Positions 32,775 to 43,337 of a DNA stretch of 64,000 nt are shown here, in pieces; position 1 is the first letter of the stretch; each line of letters begins with the position of its first letter. The position numbers and the translations under genes were made by a program. The DNA comes from Rhizomys pruinosus (lineage: Eukaryota; Chordata; Mammalia; Rodentia; Spalacidae): NCBI GenBank assembly GCA_009823505.1, contig VZQC01009558.1, forward strand, positions 1,149,012 to 1,213,011, read 5' to 3'. The notes under the pieces are model-generated. The model was not told where the DNA came from, did no database searches, and saw only the letters and a list, made by a program, of their open reading frames with translations.

Positions 32775-33005
32775 TGCCTTATTTACCACAGGCCAGGCAT
32801 GACAGCAAGCACCTTACATAGTTCTGTAACCCCCATGATCAGAAGCTGGAGATTATCAGCTCCATCTTCTAGGTAAGAAAACCGAGGCATAGGAAAGATA
32901 TTATGTGACCTAAGACCCCCACATCATGGAGGTACTGAGCTGAACTGTCCAGCCCCAATCTACGTATCTTCCAAGGCTATGCTCTTAACTCCTGGGCTAT
33001 GATGA
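32775..33005 (-). repeat. MIR SINE
   Basis: Near full-length minus-strand MIR from a CAGGCCAGGCATGACAGC block, through AAGAAAACCGAGGCATAGGA, to TGCTCTTAACTCCTGGGCTA. Confidence 0.8.
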
Positions 33006-33139
33006 CAGATGTTCTGATCACTGGACAGTGAAGGTAGAGCCAGTCACAGGATGATAGTTAACGAGACACAAATGCCAAGTTTGAGCCTTAGAGGCAAGGA
33101 CATTTACAATCAATCAATCCACAAAGATATATGTGGCCT

Positions 33140-33345
33140 GCAGCAGTGGCTGGTTCAGACTGTAATACCAGCACTGCGGAGAGGGGATAAGATAGAAGGA
33201 TCTGGAGCTTTCTGGTCATCCAGCCTCACCAAATGGACAGGCTCCAGGGTCAGAGAGGCCATCTCAAAGAATGAGGTTGAGAAAAGAACCCAGCATTGAC
33301 CTCTGGCCTCCAGTATACATGTACACACACACACACACACACAAA
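33140..33345 (+). repeat. B4 SINE with (CA)n tail
   Basis: Diverged B4 body with GACCTCTGGCCTCCAGTATA, continuing into a CA run at 33323-33343. Confidence 0.65.
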
Positions 33346-33865
33346 CACACTTACACCCCAGCTCTGTGAAGACAGGACAGTGTCTCTTTCTCACCATAGT
33401 GTAGCTCAGATTTCAGTTTGTTATAAGAAGGACGGCGAGTGAAGGAGCCAGGGAGTCTCCTGGGCGTGGGAAGCTCCTCACTACCCAACACCCTGCCTTA
33501 TCATCTTCTTCTTATTCTGCACCAATCAACCAACAAAGCAGACAAACAAAACAAAACAAATGAACAAACAAACCCATTTGGCCATTGCTAACTTGAATCA
33601 TGTGACAACTTAAGTTCTGATTCAGGTTGGGTGGGTTTGAGATCTATTTCAGGCCAGCACCGGAGTGACCCTGCCACTGTCTGGACTGTGCTCCAGCAGT
33701 TGGGCTCCAGTACTGAGGCGAGGCTTCCGGGCCACGGGAAGCAATGTGCTTCCACATTCTGCTCTGCCGAGCAAATCATAGCACATTTAGACTGAGGGAA
33801 GCTGGGATTAGAGAGCACCTCCAAAGGAAAACACGTTTGCTCACATATTCTTTTTCTCTCTCTAG

Positions 33866-33870
33866 GATAA
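33866..33870 (+). CDS. C11orf97: C11orf97 orthologue, terminal coding exon (last codon and stop)
   Basis: The acceptor is strong: a long pyrimidine tract TTCTTTTTCTCTCTCTAG ends at 33865. The A carried from exon 3 plus GA gives a final Arg, followed by TAA. The protein then ends GGLRR, which is how I recall the family ending. The rest of the exon is 3' UTR with no clear polyadenylation signal before the B2 at 34055. This is an inference from phase and acceptor quality, since so little coding sequence is present. Confidence 0.7.
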
Positions 33871-34054
33871 GACGGATGCTGTTTTCCACAGAGACAAACA
33901 TCCTTTCCCCTAATGACTGAAGAAAAGAAGAAACCCAAGCTTTTTTCTTGATTTAAGATATATGAAAAAAGTATTTATCAGTCTATGACATCTATTTATA
34001 AACCAATCCAGAGCCATGAAATACTATTGGAAAAATGGGCTAAGGAAAATACAC

Positions 34055-34304
34055 TTATTTTTTTTTTATTAATTTTATTTATTTCTGTATGTGTATGAAT
34101 GTACTGTCTGCATGCAAGTTTGTGCACCCGTGTCGTGCAATGCCGCGGAGGTCAGAAGAGGGTGTCGGATTCCCCTGGAACTGGAGTTCTCCTGGAATTG
34201 GAGTTTCAGACAGCTCTCGGCCGCCATGTGGGTGCTGGGGATCGAACCCGGGTCCTCTGCGAGAGCGTCGGAGCTCCTAACCACTAGGCCATCTCTCCAG
34301 CCCC
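34055..34304 (-). repeat. B2 SINE, young copy
   Basis: Full-length minus-strand B2 close to the local consensus, with a T-rich tail at 34060-34085. Confidence 0.95.
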
Positions 34305-34579
34305 AAAATACACTTATTTTTAGTTTTCACAGTTGGGATGCTATAGGGTACTTTTTCAGCTTATTCTATTAAATAGATGAAACAAAGGCACCATTCTTTA
34401 TTTCAACATTATAAAGTCGACCCTTTACTTATTGTGCAATGTGCTAGTCCCTTTAATGTTTAGGTACCAGGGATGATTAATACTTGGTGACGCAGTGTAG
34501 AATGTACAGTACATAGTGGTGAGTGAATGAAAGAGCCACGGAAGGCCCTTGATTCAAATAGTCATTTTTGCTTGTTAAG

Positions 34580-34603
34580 TAGTGTGTGTGTGTGTGTGCA
34601 TGC

Positions 34604-34650
<47 letters not shown>
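34580..34650. repeat. (TG)n(TA)n microsatellite
   Basis: A GT run interrupted by GCATGCATG and followed by about 20 TA units. Confidence 0.97.
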
Positions 34651-34651
<1 letters not shown>

Positions 34652-34754
34652 TATGAGTTTAGAAAGAGATTAACAGGAAGAGACAAACCCCTTCACCCAT
34701 TTCATAGTAATATATGTGCAGTATGGAAAAATTGGAAGAAAAAGAAATGTAAAG

Positions 34755-34985
34755 AGGACCTGGGATGCAGTGTAGTTGGTGCAGCATATGCCCAGCAGGC
34801 ATGAGGCCCTGGGTTTGGTCCACAGCACCTTGTAACCTGGGCATGGTGGTGCATAACTATAATCTCAGCACTTAGAGGTAGAGGTAGGAGCATCATAAGT
34901 TAAAGGTCATCCTTGGCTAAACAGAGAGTTTGAGGCCAACCTGGGCTACAGGAGATTGTCGCAAAAAAACAACAAAAGAAATAGA
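34755..34985 (+). repeat. ID-B1 composite SINE (B4-like)
   Basis: An ID-like 5' part (34755-34828, GGGTTTGGTCCACAGCACC) is joined directly to a B1-like 3' part ending in a CAAAAAAAC tail. Confidence 0.75.
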
Positions 34986-35210
34986 AAGGAAAAAAATCAT
35001 TTGTAATTTGACTTCCAGAAACAATCACTGACAGCACATTGATATTCTTTGTTCTTTTTTTCTGCATATATTCTTTTCTTGTTTGACTTCAGGGTATATA
35101 GTATATGTTTATACATATTATATAGTATTTAGTTATCCTATTTAATGTAAGGTTACAGAATTTCCAATATATTTATTATAGTAAATTATTGCATAAACAT
35201 TTTTTTACTG

Positions 35211-35355
35211 AAGCTGGATGTAGCCATTCAGGCCTGTAATCTCAGTAGTTGGGAGGCAGAGGCAGGGGGATTGCCAAGGGTTGGAGACTAGCCTGGGCTA
35301 TGTAGTGAGTTCCAGACCAGCCCAGGCTACAAAATAAGACCTTGTTTCAAAATAA
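35211..35355 (+). repeat. B1 SINE, old
   Basis: Diverged B1 with AGTTGGGAGGCAGAGGCAG and a split duplicate of its middle part. Confidence 0.75.
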
Positions 35356-35865
35356 CACCAACACAACATTTTGTGCTTGCTTTATTCACTTATTAGTCTA
35401 TTTGTCAGATATTTGGATTTTCCAGTGTTTAATTTTGCGTCTGTGGTGCCTTTCCCAGACTTCAAAGGTCCTGCATTCTAATCTTCTGGTTTCAAACATT
35501 TCTTCTCCTTCCTCTCTCAGATGAGCTCATCTTAAATCCTTCTGTTCACTGTTCACAAGTTCATTAATAAACTCTGACCAGCAAGGACTTGTTGACTGGG
35601 TATGTCCTACCCCACTTCACAGTATTTACACTGTGAAACAGTCTGTCTTGAATCAAGATGCGAGCTTTTCCAGACATGTTCTAAAAACTTCCATTTAGTA
35701 AAAGCTCCCTGAAGAGGGTGCGGTGCAGGCGGGCTCCAGCCACCACCACGTTTTCCAACTCTTCCTTCTGTCCTGGTTTCTTCAGTGCTGGTTTCTCTAG
35801 CCAGTAGTGGAAACCCAAGGCCACAGCTCAGTATCAAGAAGTGAAGCAACAAAACTGCCTCAGAT
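35356..35865. other. unassigned intergenic sequence
   Basis: No gene or repeat recognised. Confidence 0.4.
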
Positions 35866-36186
35866 TAGGACACAGTGACGGCAGTGTCACAGATTAGGAC
35901 ACAGTGACGGCTAATGCCAGAGACCCCAACCTCAGCTCCTGAAACGCTTCCCTTCACCTCGATGCACACAGGGGCCACAACAGAAATGCAGAAGGCATTT
36001 GACTGTCGGTCACCCATTAGGAACACATCCTCTTCCTTCTTGAGTTCCCCATGTGATTTTATAAAAACGCTCCCTCCAGGGATTCTGTTCTCACTGCCAC
36101 TCTTGCCAATAAATAATAAACAACCCTCCACCACATGCACCCACCCCTGCTGGCTTGTTTTAAGGCTGCCTGGCTGGCTGCTCTGA
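35866..36186 (-). repeat. interspersed repeat of unknown family, copy 1
   Basis: The minus strand shares GCAGCCAGCCAGGCAGCC, GTGGAGGGTTGTTTATT, GGCAAGAGTGGCAGTG and a TTTATAA..ATCACA block with 37850-38030 on the plus strand. A 20-bp phrase (AGATTAGGACACAGTGACGG) is duplicated in tandem at 35863 and 35891. The family is not recognised. Confidence 0.6.
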
Positions 36187-36868
36187 ATCCATTCTAGTCT
36201 CACTGGACTCTAACGCTGCCCTGCACTGACCTGTTCTGAATCCATTCTAGTCTCATTGGACTCTAATGCTGCCCTGCACTGACCTGCTCTGAATCCGTTT
36301 TAGTCTCACTGGACTCTAACGCTGCCCTGCTCTGACCTGCTCTGAATCCGTTCTAGTCTCACTGGACTCTAATGCCACCCTATACTGACCTGCTGTGAAT
36401 CCATTCTATTCTCACTGGACTCTAACGCTGCCCTGCACTGACCTGCTCTGAATCCGTTCTATTCTCATTGGACTCTAACTCTGCCCTGCACTGACCTGCT
36501 CTGAATCCATTCTAGTCTCACTGGACTCTAATGCTGCCCTGCTCTGACCTGCTCTGAATCCGTTCTAGTCTCACTGGACTCTAACACTGCACCGCTCTGA
36601 CCTGCTCTGAATCCGTTCTAGTCTCACTGGACTCTAACGCTGCCCTGCTCTGACCTGTTCTGAATCCATTCTAGTCCCACTGGACTCTATCACTGCCCTG
36701 CTCTGATCTGCTCTGAATCTGTTCTATTCTCACTGGACTCTAATGCTGCCCTGCTCTGACCTGCTCTGAATCTGTTCTATTCTCACTGGACTCTAACGCT
36801 GCCCTGCACTGACCTGCTCTGAATCTGTTCTTCTCACTGGATTCTAATACGGCCCTGCTCTGACCTCC
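36182..36868. repeat. minisatellite, 53-bp unit x ~13
   Basis: Thirteen or so units of TCTGAATCC-TTCTAGTCTCACTGGAC-TCTAACGCTGCCCTG-ACTGACCTGC type, 53 bp each. Variation is almost all point changes (C/T at CpG sites, TAGTC/TATTC); the last unit is shortened and C-rich. Confidence 0.95.
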
Positions 36869-37125
36869 TGACACTGGCTCCTGGCTTTATGTCCTCCCCC
36901 CCACCCCCCGAGTCTGATTGTTTTTCAGTTAAATCCCTTTCCTCATGGCCACTGCCCCTTTTCCCAGGGGATACTTGCAGTGGGCATCGTATGCCAGCAT
37001 CATGCATGGTGGTGAATAATGGCTACCACAAAGCTACCCAGCATAGGGGCTGATTTAGAACATTGAAATGTGATGCGATTGTTTGGTGTGCATTTAAAAT
37101 AAGCAAACATCTAAAAATAAAATCT

Positions 37126-37410
37126 GGATCAGGGAGATGGCTTAGTGGGTAAAAGCCTGTGGCCTGAATTTGATCCCAGGAACCTATGGAAAACACCATG
37201 TGGTAGCATCACCGGCCATCCCTGTACTCTTTGGTGAGATAAGAGGTGGAGACAGGAGACTTTTCCAGAAGCTTGTGGGCCAGTGAGCCTGCAGTGCGTG
37301 GAGAGGGAACAGAACTAAGAGCGAGCTGCCTCAGAAGATGGGGGCAGGCAGGAGCTGATGATACCTGAAGGTTGTCCTCTGACCTCTGCACCTGTACTCG
37401 TATATGAACA
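37126..37410 (+). repeat. B4 SINE
   Basis: B4 with GAGATGGCTTAGTGGGTAAA, GCTTGTGGGCCAGTGAGCC and TTGTCCTCTGACCTCTGCAC. Confidence 0.75.
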
Positions 37411-37605
37411 TACATACACAGGCATCTATACTTACTATCCACACATACCATCCACACATACATCCAGACACACACACACACACCCATATATGTTCATCCA
37501 CACATCCACACACATATTCACACATTCCATCACACATACCACACACACACATCCACACATATCACCCATTGGCACACATTCACACACACCACACATGCAC
37601 AGATG
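37411..37605. repeat. CA-rich degenerate microsatellite
   Basis: Interrupted ACACAC, ACATCCACACA and ACCACACA runs continuing from the B4 tail. Confidence 0.9.
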
Positions 37606-37849
37606 CACATGTCTTTACAGCCTCACAATATATGTTAAAATAAAACCTCTTTAAAACCAGAATTACAAGGACACTTTAAAAATGATAAACGTGTATAGTG
37701 ATCTTAAACCAACAGCCATTTTCATGCTTAATGAAATACATTGGAAGCATTCCTCCTGAGGCCCAGAACAAAAGAAAATGCGTTTCCCAAAGATGCCTGC
37801 ATGCGGTTCCTGTTCTGTCCCTCCTGGCTCAGTTGCTGAGCTTCCACAG

Positions 37850-38030
37850 AACCGGGTGGCTTCAAAGCAGCCAGCCAGGCAGCCACCCTCAAAACAAACA
37901 AACCGGTGGGTGTGTGCGGTGGAGGGTTGTTTATTGGCAAGAGTGGCAGTGGGAACGGAAACTCGAGGGAGTGTGTTTATAAGATCACACGGGTAGCTCA
38001 AGTAGGAAGAGGACATGTTCCTCACACCCA
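37850..38030 (+). repeat. interspersed repeat of unknown family, copy 2
   Basis: Inverted relative of 35866-36186, about 1.7 kb away, with 80-85% similarity by eye over the shared blocks. Confidence 0.6.
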
Positions 38031-38068
38031 TCTCCTAATCTGGCCAAACCGCTGTGGCAAATGCATCT

Positions 38069-38650
38069 GTGACCCACCAGATGAAGATGAAGAGATTATA
38101 AAACCCAAGAGGCAGAAAATTATTCCCTGCCTGCTCTGGGCTCGTGTCCTCTGAAAAGCCAACTTTGCCGCCTTATTTTGAAAGAGTTCTACACTCTGGA
38201 TTATGATCTCAACATAGTCTTCATTTATGACTGAAATGTTTATACAGATGGAAATTATACATGAGGAGGTTTTCCCCTTCTTTCATAAATTATACATTAC
38301 ACATGTTGTATAGTCCATGGATTTTCACTGAGCCATTCATTGTAGATTTCCCTATGTGACATAGGCTTGTTGCAACCCTGATTTTGAACATCATACACTA
38401 TGTCATGATGTGGCTTTACTCTGTGTTCTTGTCTCTACAATAGGGTCTTTTATTTCCAGTCTAATTTGACATTTTTTTCTTCCTATCCTTACAATAAAAG
38501 AGAGATTCTTTTTTTTTTAATTTTATTTTTGTATGTGTATGAACGTATTGTCTACATGCAAGTTTGTACACCCGTGTCGTGCAATGCCGAGGAGGTCAGA
38601 AGAGGGTGTCGGATTCCCCTGGAACTGGAGTTCTCCTGGAATTGGAGTTT
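38069..38650 (+). repeat. inverted duplication 2, left arm
   Basis: Mirror of 38800-39383. It contains a unique ~450-bp block followed by the start of a B2. Differences between the arms are scattered substitutions plus a few indels (e.g. TAGGGTCTTTTA versus TAGGGCCTTTTA), a few percent overall. Confidence 0.93.
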
Positions 38651-38750
38651 CAGATGGTTCTTGGCCACCATGTGGGTGCTGGGAATCGAACCCGGGTCCT
38701 CTGTAAGAGCGGTTGGTGCTCTTAACTGCTAGGCCATCTCTCCAGCCCCC
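38515..38750 (-). repeat. B2 SINE in left arm and loop
   Basis: Full-length minus-strand B2 flanked by AAAGAGAGATTCTT on both sides (38498 and 38750), a real target-site duplication. Confidence 0.93.
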
Positions 38751-38799
38751 AAAGAGAGATTCTTTAGATTTTCCTTACAGATTCATACTTTGGAAGGAA

Positions 38800-39383
38800 T
38801 AGACCAGAAGGAGAACTCCAGTTCCAGGGGAATCTGACACCCTCTTTTGACCTCCACGGCACTGCACGACATGGGTGCACAAACCTGCATGCAGACAGTA
38901 CATTCATACACATACAGAAATAAATAAAATTTAAAAAAAAGAATCTCTCTTTTATTGTAAGGATAGGAAGAAAAAAATGTCAAATTAGACTGGAAATAAA
39001 AGGCCCTATTGTAGAGACAAGAACACAGAGTAAAGCCACATCATGACATAGTGTATGATGTTCAAAATCAGGGTTGCAACAAGCCTATGTCACATAGGGG
39101 AATCTACAATGAATGGCTCAGTGAAAATCCATGGGCTATACAACGTGTGTAATGTATAATTTATGAAAGAAGGGAAAAATTTCCTCATTGTATAATTTCC
39201 ATCTGTATAAACATTTCAGTCATGAATGAAGGCTATGTTGAGATCATAATCCAGAGTGTAGAACTCTTTCAAAATAAGGCGGCAAAGTTGGCTTTTCAGA
39301 GGACACGAGCCCAGAGCAGGCAGGGAATAATTTTCTGCCTCTTGGGTTTTATAATCTCTTCATCTTCATCTGGTGGGTCACAG
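38800..39383 (-). repeat. inverted duplication 2, right arm
   Basis: Mirror of 38069-38650. The arm begins inside a plus-strand B2 (38812-38940) that lacks its 5' half, so the duplication breakpoint lies within the SINE. It ends at GGTGGGTCACAG, and a B1 follows. Confidence 0.93.
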
Positions 39384-39389
39384 GTGCAT

Positions 39390-39543
39390 TTTATTTTTAT
39401 TCTTTTTGGGACAAGGTCTCACTGTGTAGCCCTGGTTGGCCTGGAATTCACTATGTAGACCAGACTGGCCTCAAAGTCATAGAGATCTGCCTGCTTCTCC
39501 CTCTGGAGTGCAGAATAAAGCCATGTGCCACCATGCCCGTCCA
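39390..39543 (-). repeat. B1 SINE
   Basis: Diverged minus-strand B1 with GGGACAAGGTCTCACTGTG. Confidence 0.85.
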
Positions 39544-39659
39544 GAAAAACCTTGAAGTTGAACATCAACACCATTCATTGTACCAGCCAGCTCCAACCTC
39601 CTTAGTTCCTAGACTGCTGCAGGCAGGTTTCTACTCACGCACAGGTTTCTCTCCCTCTT

Positions 39660-39663
<4 letters not shown>

Positions 39664-39706
<43 letters not shown>
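39664..39706. repeat. (CA)n microsatellite
   Basis: About 21 uninterrupted CA units. Confidence 0.98.
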
Positions 39707-39707
<1 letters not shown>

Positions 39708-39929
39708 AAGACAGGGACTTGGAAGTCAACATGGATGAACCTGGTGGACAGAATGTTACATGAAACAAGCCTGGTCTTGAAATGATCAATATGCCAGATT
39801 CCGGTTAATAAGGAATTTAAATAGTCAACCACACAAATAGCCAAATGCGGAGATCAGGAAATGGTGACTGCCAGGGCTGAGATGTGGGAGGGAGGGAGGG
39901 AGCATTGCTAATCACCAGGTACAGAGCCC

Positions 39930-40205
39930 AAGCAGATGCTTCAGCCAAGTGCTTGCTGTGTAAACATGTGGACCTGAGTTCGGATCCTCAGGAGCCATGT
40001 AGAGTCTGTGCATGGAAGTGGGTGTCTATAACCTCAGCAGAGACAGGGGCCTCCCAGAAGGCAGTCTAGCTGCTCAGAAAGCGTCAGGTCAGCCAGTGAC
40101 TCTGTCTCAAAAAATAAGGTGGAGAGCGGTAAAGGAAGACGACGCTGACCTCTGGCCTCCACATACATGTGCACATGTGTGTGCACATGCACAGACGCAT
40201 GCATA
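39930..40205 (+). repeat. B4 SINE
   Basis: B4 with AAGTGCTTGCTGTGTAAACA, AAAAATAAGGTGGAGAGCGG and GACCTCTGGCCTCCACATAC. Confidence 0.8.
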
Positions 40206-40229
40206 CACCACATACACCATCTCCACCAC

Positions 40230-40588
40230 TGTATTAGTCACCTTTCTGTTGCTGTGATAAAGCACCATGACCAAGGAACTTATAAAAGGAAGAGTTTATT
40301 TGAGCTTACGATTGGCGGTTCCAGGGAATTAGAGTCCATTGTGGCGGGAGGCGTGGCAGCTGGATCTGAAGCAGCAAACGGAGGGTCACATCTCGCAAAG
40401 AGCACAGGAAACAGAGAGAGCAACTGTAGACCACAGAGGCTTGTTAAAATTCACTAAGCCCTGCCCCCAGTGACACACTTCCCCCAGCATGGCCATACCT
40501 TCTAAGACCTCCAAAAACAGCGCCACCAACTGGAGACAAATGTCTGAATACTTAGAGCCTATGGGGGACACTCATTCAAACCACCACA
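40230..40588 (-). repeat. 3' LTR of the MaLR element
   Basis: 359-bp LTR, minus orientation, TGTGGTGG...TACA. It is preceded on the minus strand by a purine-rich CCAGGGAGTGGAA segment that may act as the polypurine tract. Confidence 0.88.
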
Positions 40589-40771
40589 TTCCACTCCCTG
40601 GCCCCCATAGGCTCCTGACCATATAAAATGCAAAATGCATTTAGTCCAACCTTAAAAGTCCCCATAGTCTTTACCAGTTTCAATGCCATTCAAAAGTCCA
40701 CAGTCCAAAGTCTCTTCTGAGACTCAGGCCAATCTCCTAAACTGTAAGCTCCTGTAAAATCAAAAGACAAA

Positions 40772-41770
40772 TTACATACTCCCAATGTACAGTGGAACCG
40801 AATACACATTCCCATTCCAAAAGGGAGGAATAGAGGCATAGTGAGGAAATACTGGACCAAAACAAGACCGAAAACCAGCAGGGCAAACACCAAGTCCAGT
40901 AGCTCCATGTGCAACTTCTGGGACTTGACTTCCAAAGGGCTTAGATGGCTCAGCTCTTCCAGCTTTGCTTGCAACATACATCTCTTTCTTAGGCTGGTAC
41001 CACTCCCTGTATGCAGCTCTCCTTGGCAAATATCTCACAGGTCTGGCATCTCGAAAGTCTTCTTGGGGTCTCCGATGCCCACCAGGCTTCACATTCACAG
41101 CTTCACGCAATGGCCTATCAGGGCCTTCTTTATTCAGGGACACCCCTGCTGTACTCTGCCTGGCCTCTTTGGCTCTCTGAAACCGTGGAGGAAGAACTGA
41201 TGACCCCTTCACTCTTGCAAACTTCATACCTCTAAAGCCAGCACCACATGAATGAAACTGCTGAGTTTGGCTGCAAGTTCGGGATGGACTCTCTCCTACT
41301 TTAACCACATTTGTAATTTTTCTCTGCCCTGGACTTGCTGGAGGATTAGCTGGGTGTGGTCTTGCCCTGAAGGTACTGATTCTTTTGTTTACTTGTAAAT
41401 CTCCAGGCCTCTCCTTAATGGCTTTAATCTCCTTATGAAAGGGAGCCTCTCCTTCACATGCCTTGGCCCCACCTTTAATCTTCCTAGTGCAGTTATCAGA
41501 TCCAAACAGTACATTCTGCATTTCTTTCTGCCCCATCTGCTCTTCTTCACTGTAGATCTGCACAATATTCACCATTAAAAGCCACGCCACCATTTCCACA
41601 CCAGGCTGTCTTGAAATATCCTCTGCCAAAGACATCAGTCCATTGCTTTTCAATTTAGCATCAGGCATGCATTTGGGCTGTGGGCAAACTGCTGCCAGAC
41701 TCTTTATCAAAATATCCCAGTTGCTGCCTAAGTCTTTATTTTCCCCTGGAACTACATCTTTTGCAGCCAT
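40772..41770 (-). CDS. MaLR internal open reading frame (gag-like remnant or non-catalytic ORF)
   Basis: An uninterrupted frame of 400 codons runs from within the 5' LTR (41974) to 40772. I annotate from the Met at 41770 (MAAKDVVPGENKDLG), giving 332 residues. No protease, reverse transcriptase or integrase motif is visible and no CCHC zinc knuckle is present. The middle is basic and Pro/Arg-rich (FRARPHPANPPASPGQRK), and the C-terminus is aromatic (PHYASIPPFWNG). Related MaLR elements have a long internal frame of obscure, gag-related origin. It is intact here, which fits the low LTR divergence. Whether it is translated is unknown. Confidence 0.5.
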   Translation of the reverse strand: MAAKDVVPGENKDLGSNWDILIKSLAAVCPQPKCMPDAKLKSNGLMSLAEDISRQPGVEMVAWLLMVNIVQIYSEEEQMGQKEMQNVLFGSDNCTRKIKGGAKACEGEAPFHKEIKAIKERPGDLQVNKRISTFRARPHPANPPASPGQRKITNVVKVGESPSRTCSQTQQFHSCGAGFRGMKFARVKGSSVLPPRFQRAKEARQSTAGVSLNKEGPDRPLREAVNVKPGGHRRPQEDFRDARPVRYLPRRAAYREWYQPKKEMYVASKAGRAEPSKPFGSQVPEVAHGATGLGVCPAGFRSCFGPVFPHYASIPPFWNGNVYSVPLYIGSM

Positions 41771-41929
41771 GCTTTCTTCCAGGCCTCCACTAGAATGGCC
41801 CCTTAAGCTCTTCTTACAGTAGTCAACAGCCTTTCTAGCCCAAAGTTCCCCAAAGTCTTCCACATTTCTCCAAACATACACATGGTCAGGTTCTTCACAG
41901 CCAACAGCCCACTCTCTGGTACCAATAAC

Positions 41930-42287
41930 TGTATTAGTCACCTTTCTGTTGCTGTGATAAAGCACCATGACCAAGGAACTTATAAAAGGAAGAGTTTATT
42001 TGAGCTTACAATTGGCGGTTCCAGGGAATTAGAGTCCATTGTGGTGGGAGGCGTGGCTGCTGGATCTAGAGCAGCAAACGGAGGGTTACATCTCGCAAAG
42101 AGCACAGGAAACAGAGAGAGCAACTATAGACCACAGAGGTTTGTTAAAACTCACTAAGTCCTGCCTCAGTGACACACTTCCCCCAGCATGGCCACACCTT
42201 CTAAGACCTCCAAAAATAGCGCCACCAACTGGAGACAAATGTCTGAATACTTAGAGCCTATGGGGGACACTCATTCAAACCACCACA
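41930..42287 (-). repeat. 5' LTR of the MaLR element
   Basis: 358-bp LTR near-identical to 40230-40588. It lies directly upstream of the tRNA-Leu-type primer-binding site on the minus strand. Confidence 0.9.
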
Positions 42288-42292
42288 ACCAC

Positions 42293-42784
42293 CAAGCAGC
42301 AACAAAGGTGTACACTTTCAGAGATGTAGGATGCCGAAGTTCTGGAGAGCTGTGCAGCATCTGTAGTCATCCTGTGGACATTATTGCCTCACACACAATA
42401 GAATAAAATTGAAAACAAGAGTTAGCTACTAAATTTCTGATTTGGCCCCTGCGTGTGAACAGGGCTTGCTGACCAGTGGCTCCCCTTGGGTTTTTCGAAA
42501 GAAAGACTCCTTAATACAGAGATGCCTGTCATCTTACCTGGTTTAATTATAGCTCTTGCTTTGAGCACACAAATGGGGCTAAAGAGCTTCCTCTAATTTA
42601 CACTTCCTCATTTCACACCGGCAACTAAAGCAGAGAAAGGACACTACCTACTGGACAGCTTGGGTCTACCTGCCTCCTGCAACTGAAACTTGTTTCCTGT
42701 TTTTAACCTGAAGTTGTACTTGACCACCTGACAGTCCTGCCTACAAGACAAGAAAGTTGAAGACAGGTGCCTGATAGAACCTTC
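42293..42784. other. unassigned intergenic sequence
   Basis: No gene or repeat recognised. Confidence 0.4.
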
Positions 42785-42905
42785 TAGCCAGGCACTGGGC
42801 TCCATTCCTGTACCCAGCTACTTTCGAGGCTGAGTTGAGATGACTGCTTGTCCTTAGAGTTCAAGACCAGGCTCGATCAATAGAAAGATTCCCATCTCAA
42901 ATAAC
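42785..42905 (+). repeat. B1-related SINE, old
   Basis: Traces of GGCACTGGGCTCCATTCCTG and TTCAAGACCAGGCTCGA in B1 order. Confidence 0.55.
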
Positions 42906-43219
42906 AAACTAAAAACATGGATCAACCTAAAAATAACAGAAGAGTCAACACAGTCAAGGAAACACTGTGTCTGAACCCAAGTGGCAAGTCCTGGAGGATG
43001 GGACCACTTACAACCTTGACTCTGGAATGGCTTGTCCTGAAGCTGAGACGCCCCAGTGGGTGGGGCCAAGGTGACAGTGTATATCCTCTGAGGGCAGCAA
43101 GTCTGGGTTTGTTTAGTTAACACTCCCTGTGACTAGCACCTTTCTGGCTTTTGAAGTTTGTAAACTGAACAAGATCTGACCCCAGTGAAGCTCTGGGACC
43201 ATCAGTTCACAACAGTTCT

Positions 43220-43335
43220 CTGAGCCAGGGACCCTGACTCGTGTCTGTAATACAGCACTCTGGGGCAGGAGGAATGCCACAGGTTCTAAGCCTGGGCTAC
43301 ATAGTATCACACCAAGCCTAGCTGGGCTACACTGC
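43220..43335 (+). repeat. B1-related SINE, old
   Basis: Retains TGTCTGTAATACAGCACTCTG and GCCTGGGCTACATAG. Confidence 0.55.
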
Positions 43336-43337
43336 AA

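Larger units (their letters stand above)
40230..42287 (-). mobile_element. complete MaLR-type (ERVL class) LTR retrotransposon
   Basis: A 2058-bp element on the minus strand with LTRs of about 358 bp, an internal region of about 1.34 kb and a 5-bp target-site duplication ACCAC at 40225-40229 and 42288-42292. Five bases inside the 5' LTR lies TGGTACCAGAGAGTGGG (41924 to 41908), a primer-binding site of the tRNA-Leu type used by ERVL/MaLR elements. The LTRs begin TGTGGTGG, end TACA and each carry AATAAA. They differ by only a handful of substitutions, so the insertion is fairly young. The internal region has one long open frame and no reverse transcriptase, so the element is non-autonomous. It belongs with the short MT/ORR1-like MaLR group, though the exact subfamily is not determined. 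Confidence 0.9.

Noticed and set aside
37906..38154. Charged peptide PPDEDEEIIKPKRQK as a possible exon
   Set aside because: No splice sites or homology. Its conservation in the neighbouring copy only reflects the inverted duplication.
40841..41200. Plus-strand frames inside the MaLR element
   Set aside because: They are antisense shadows of the long minus-strand frame.
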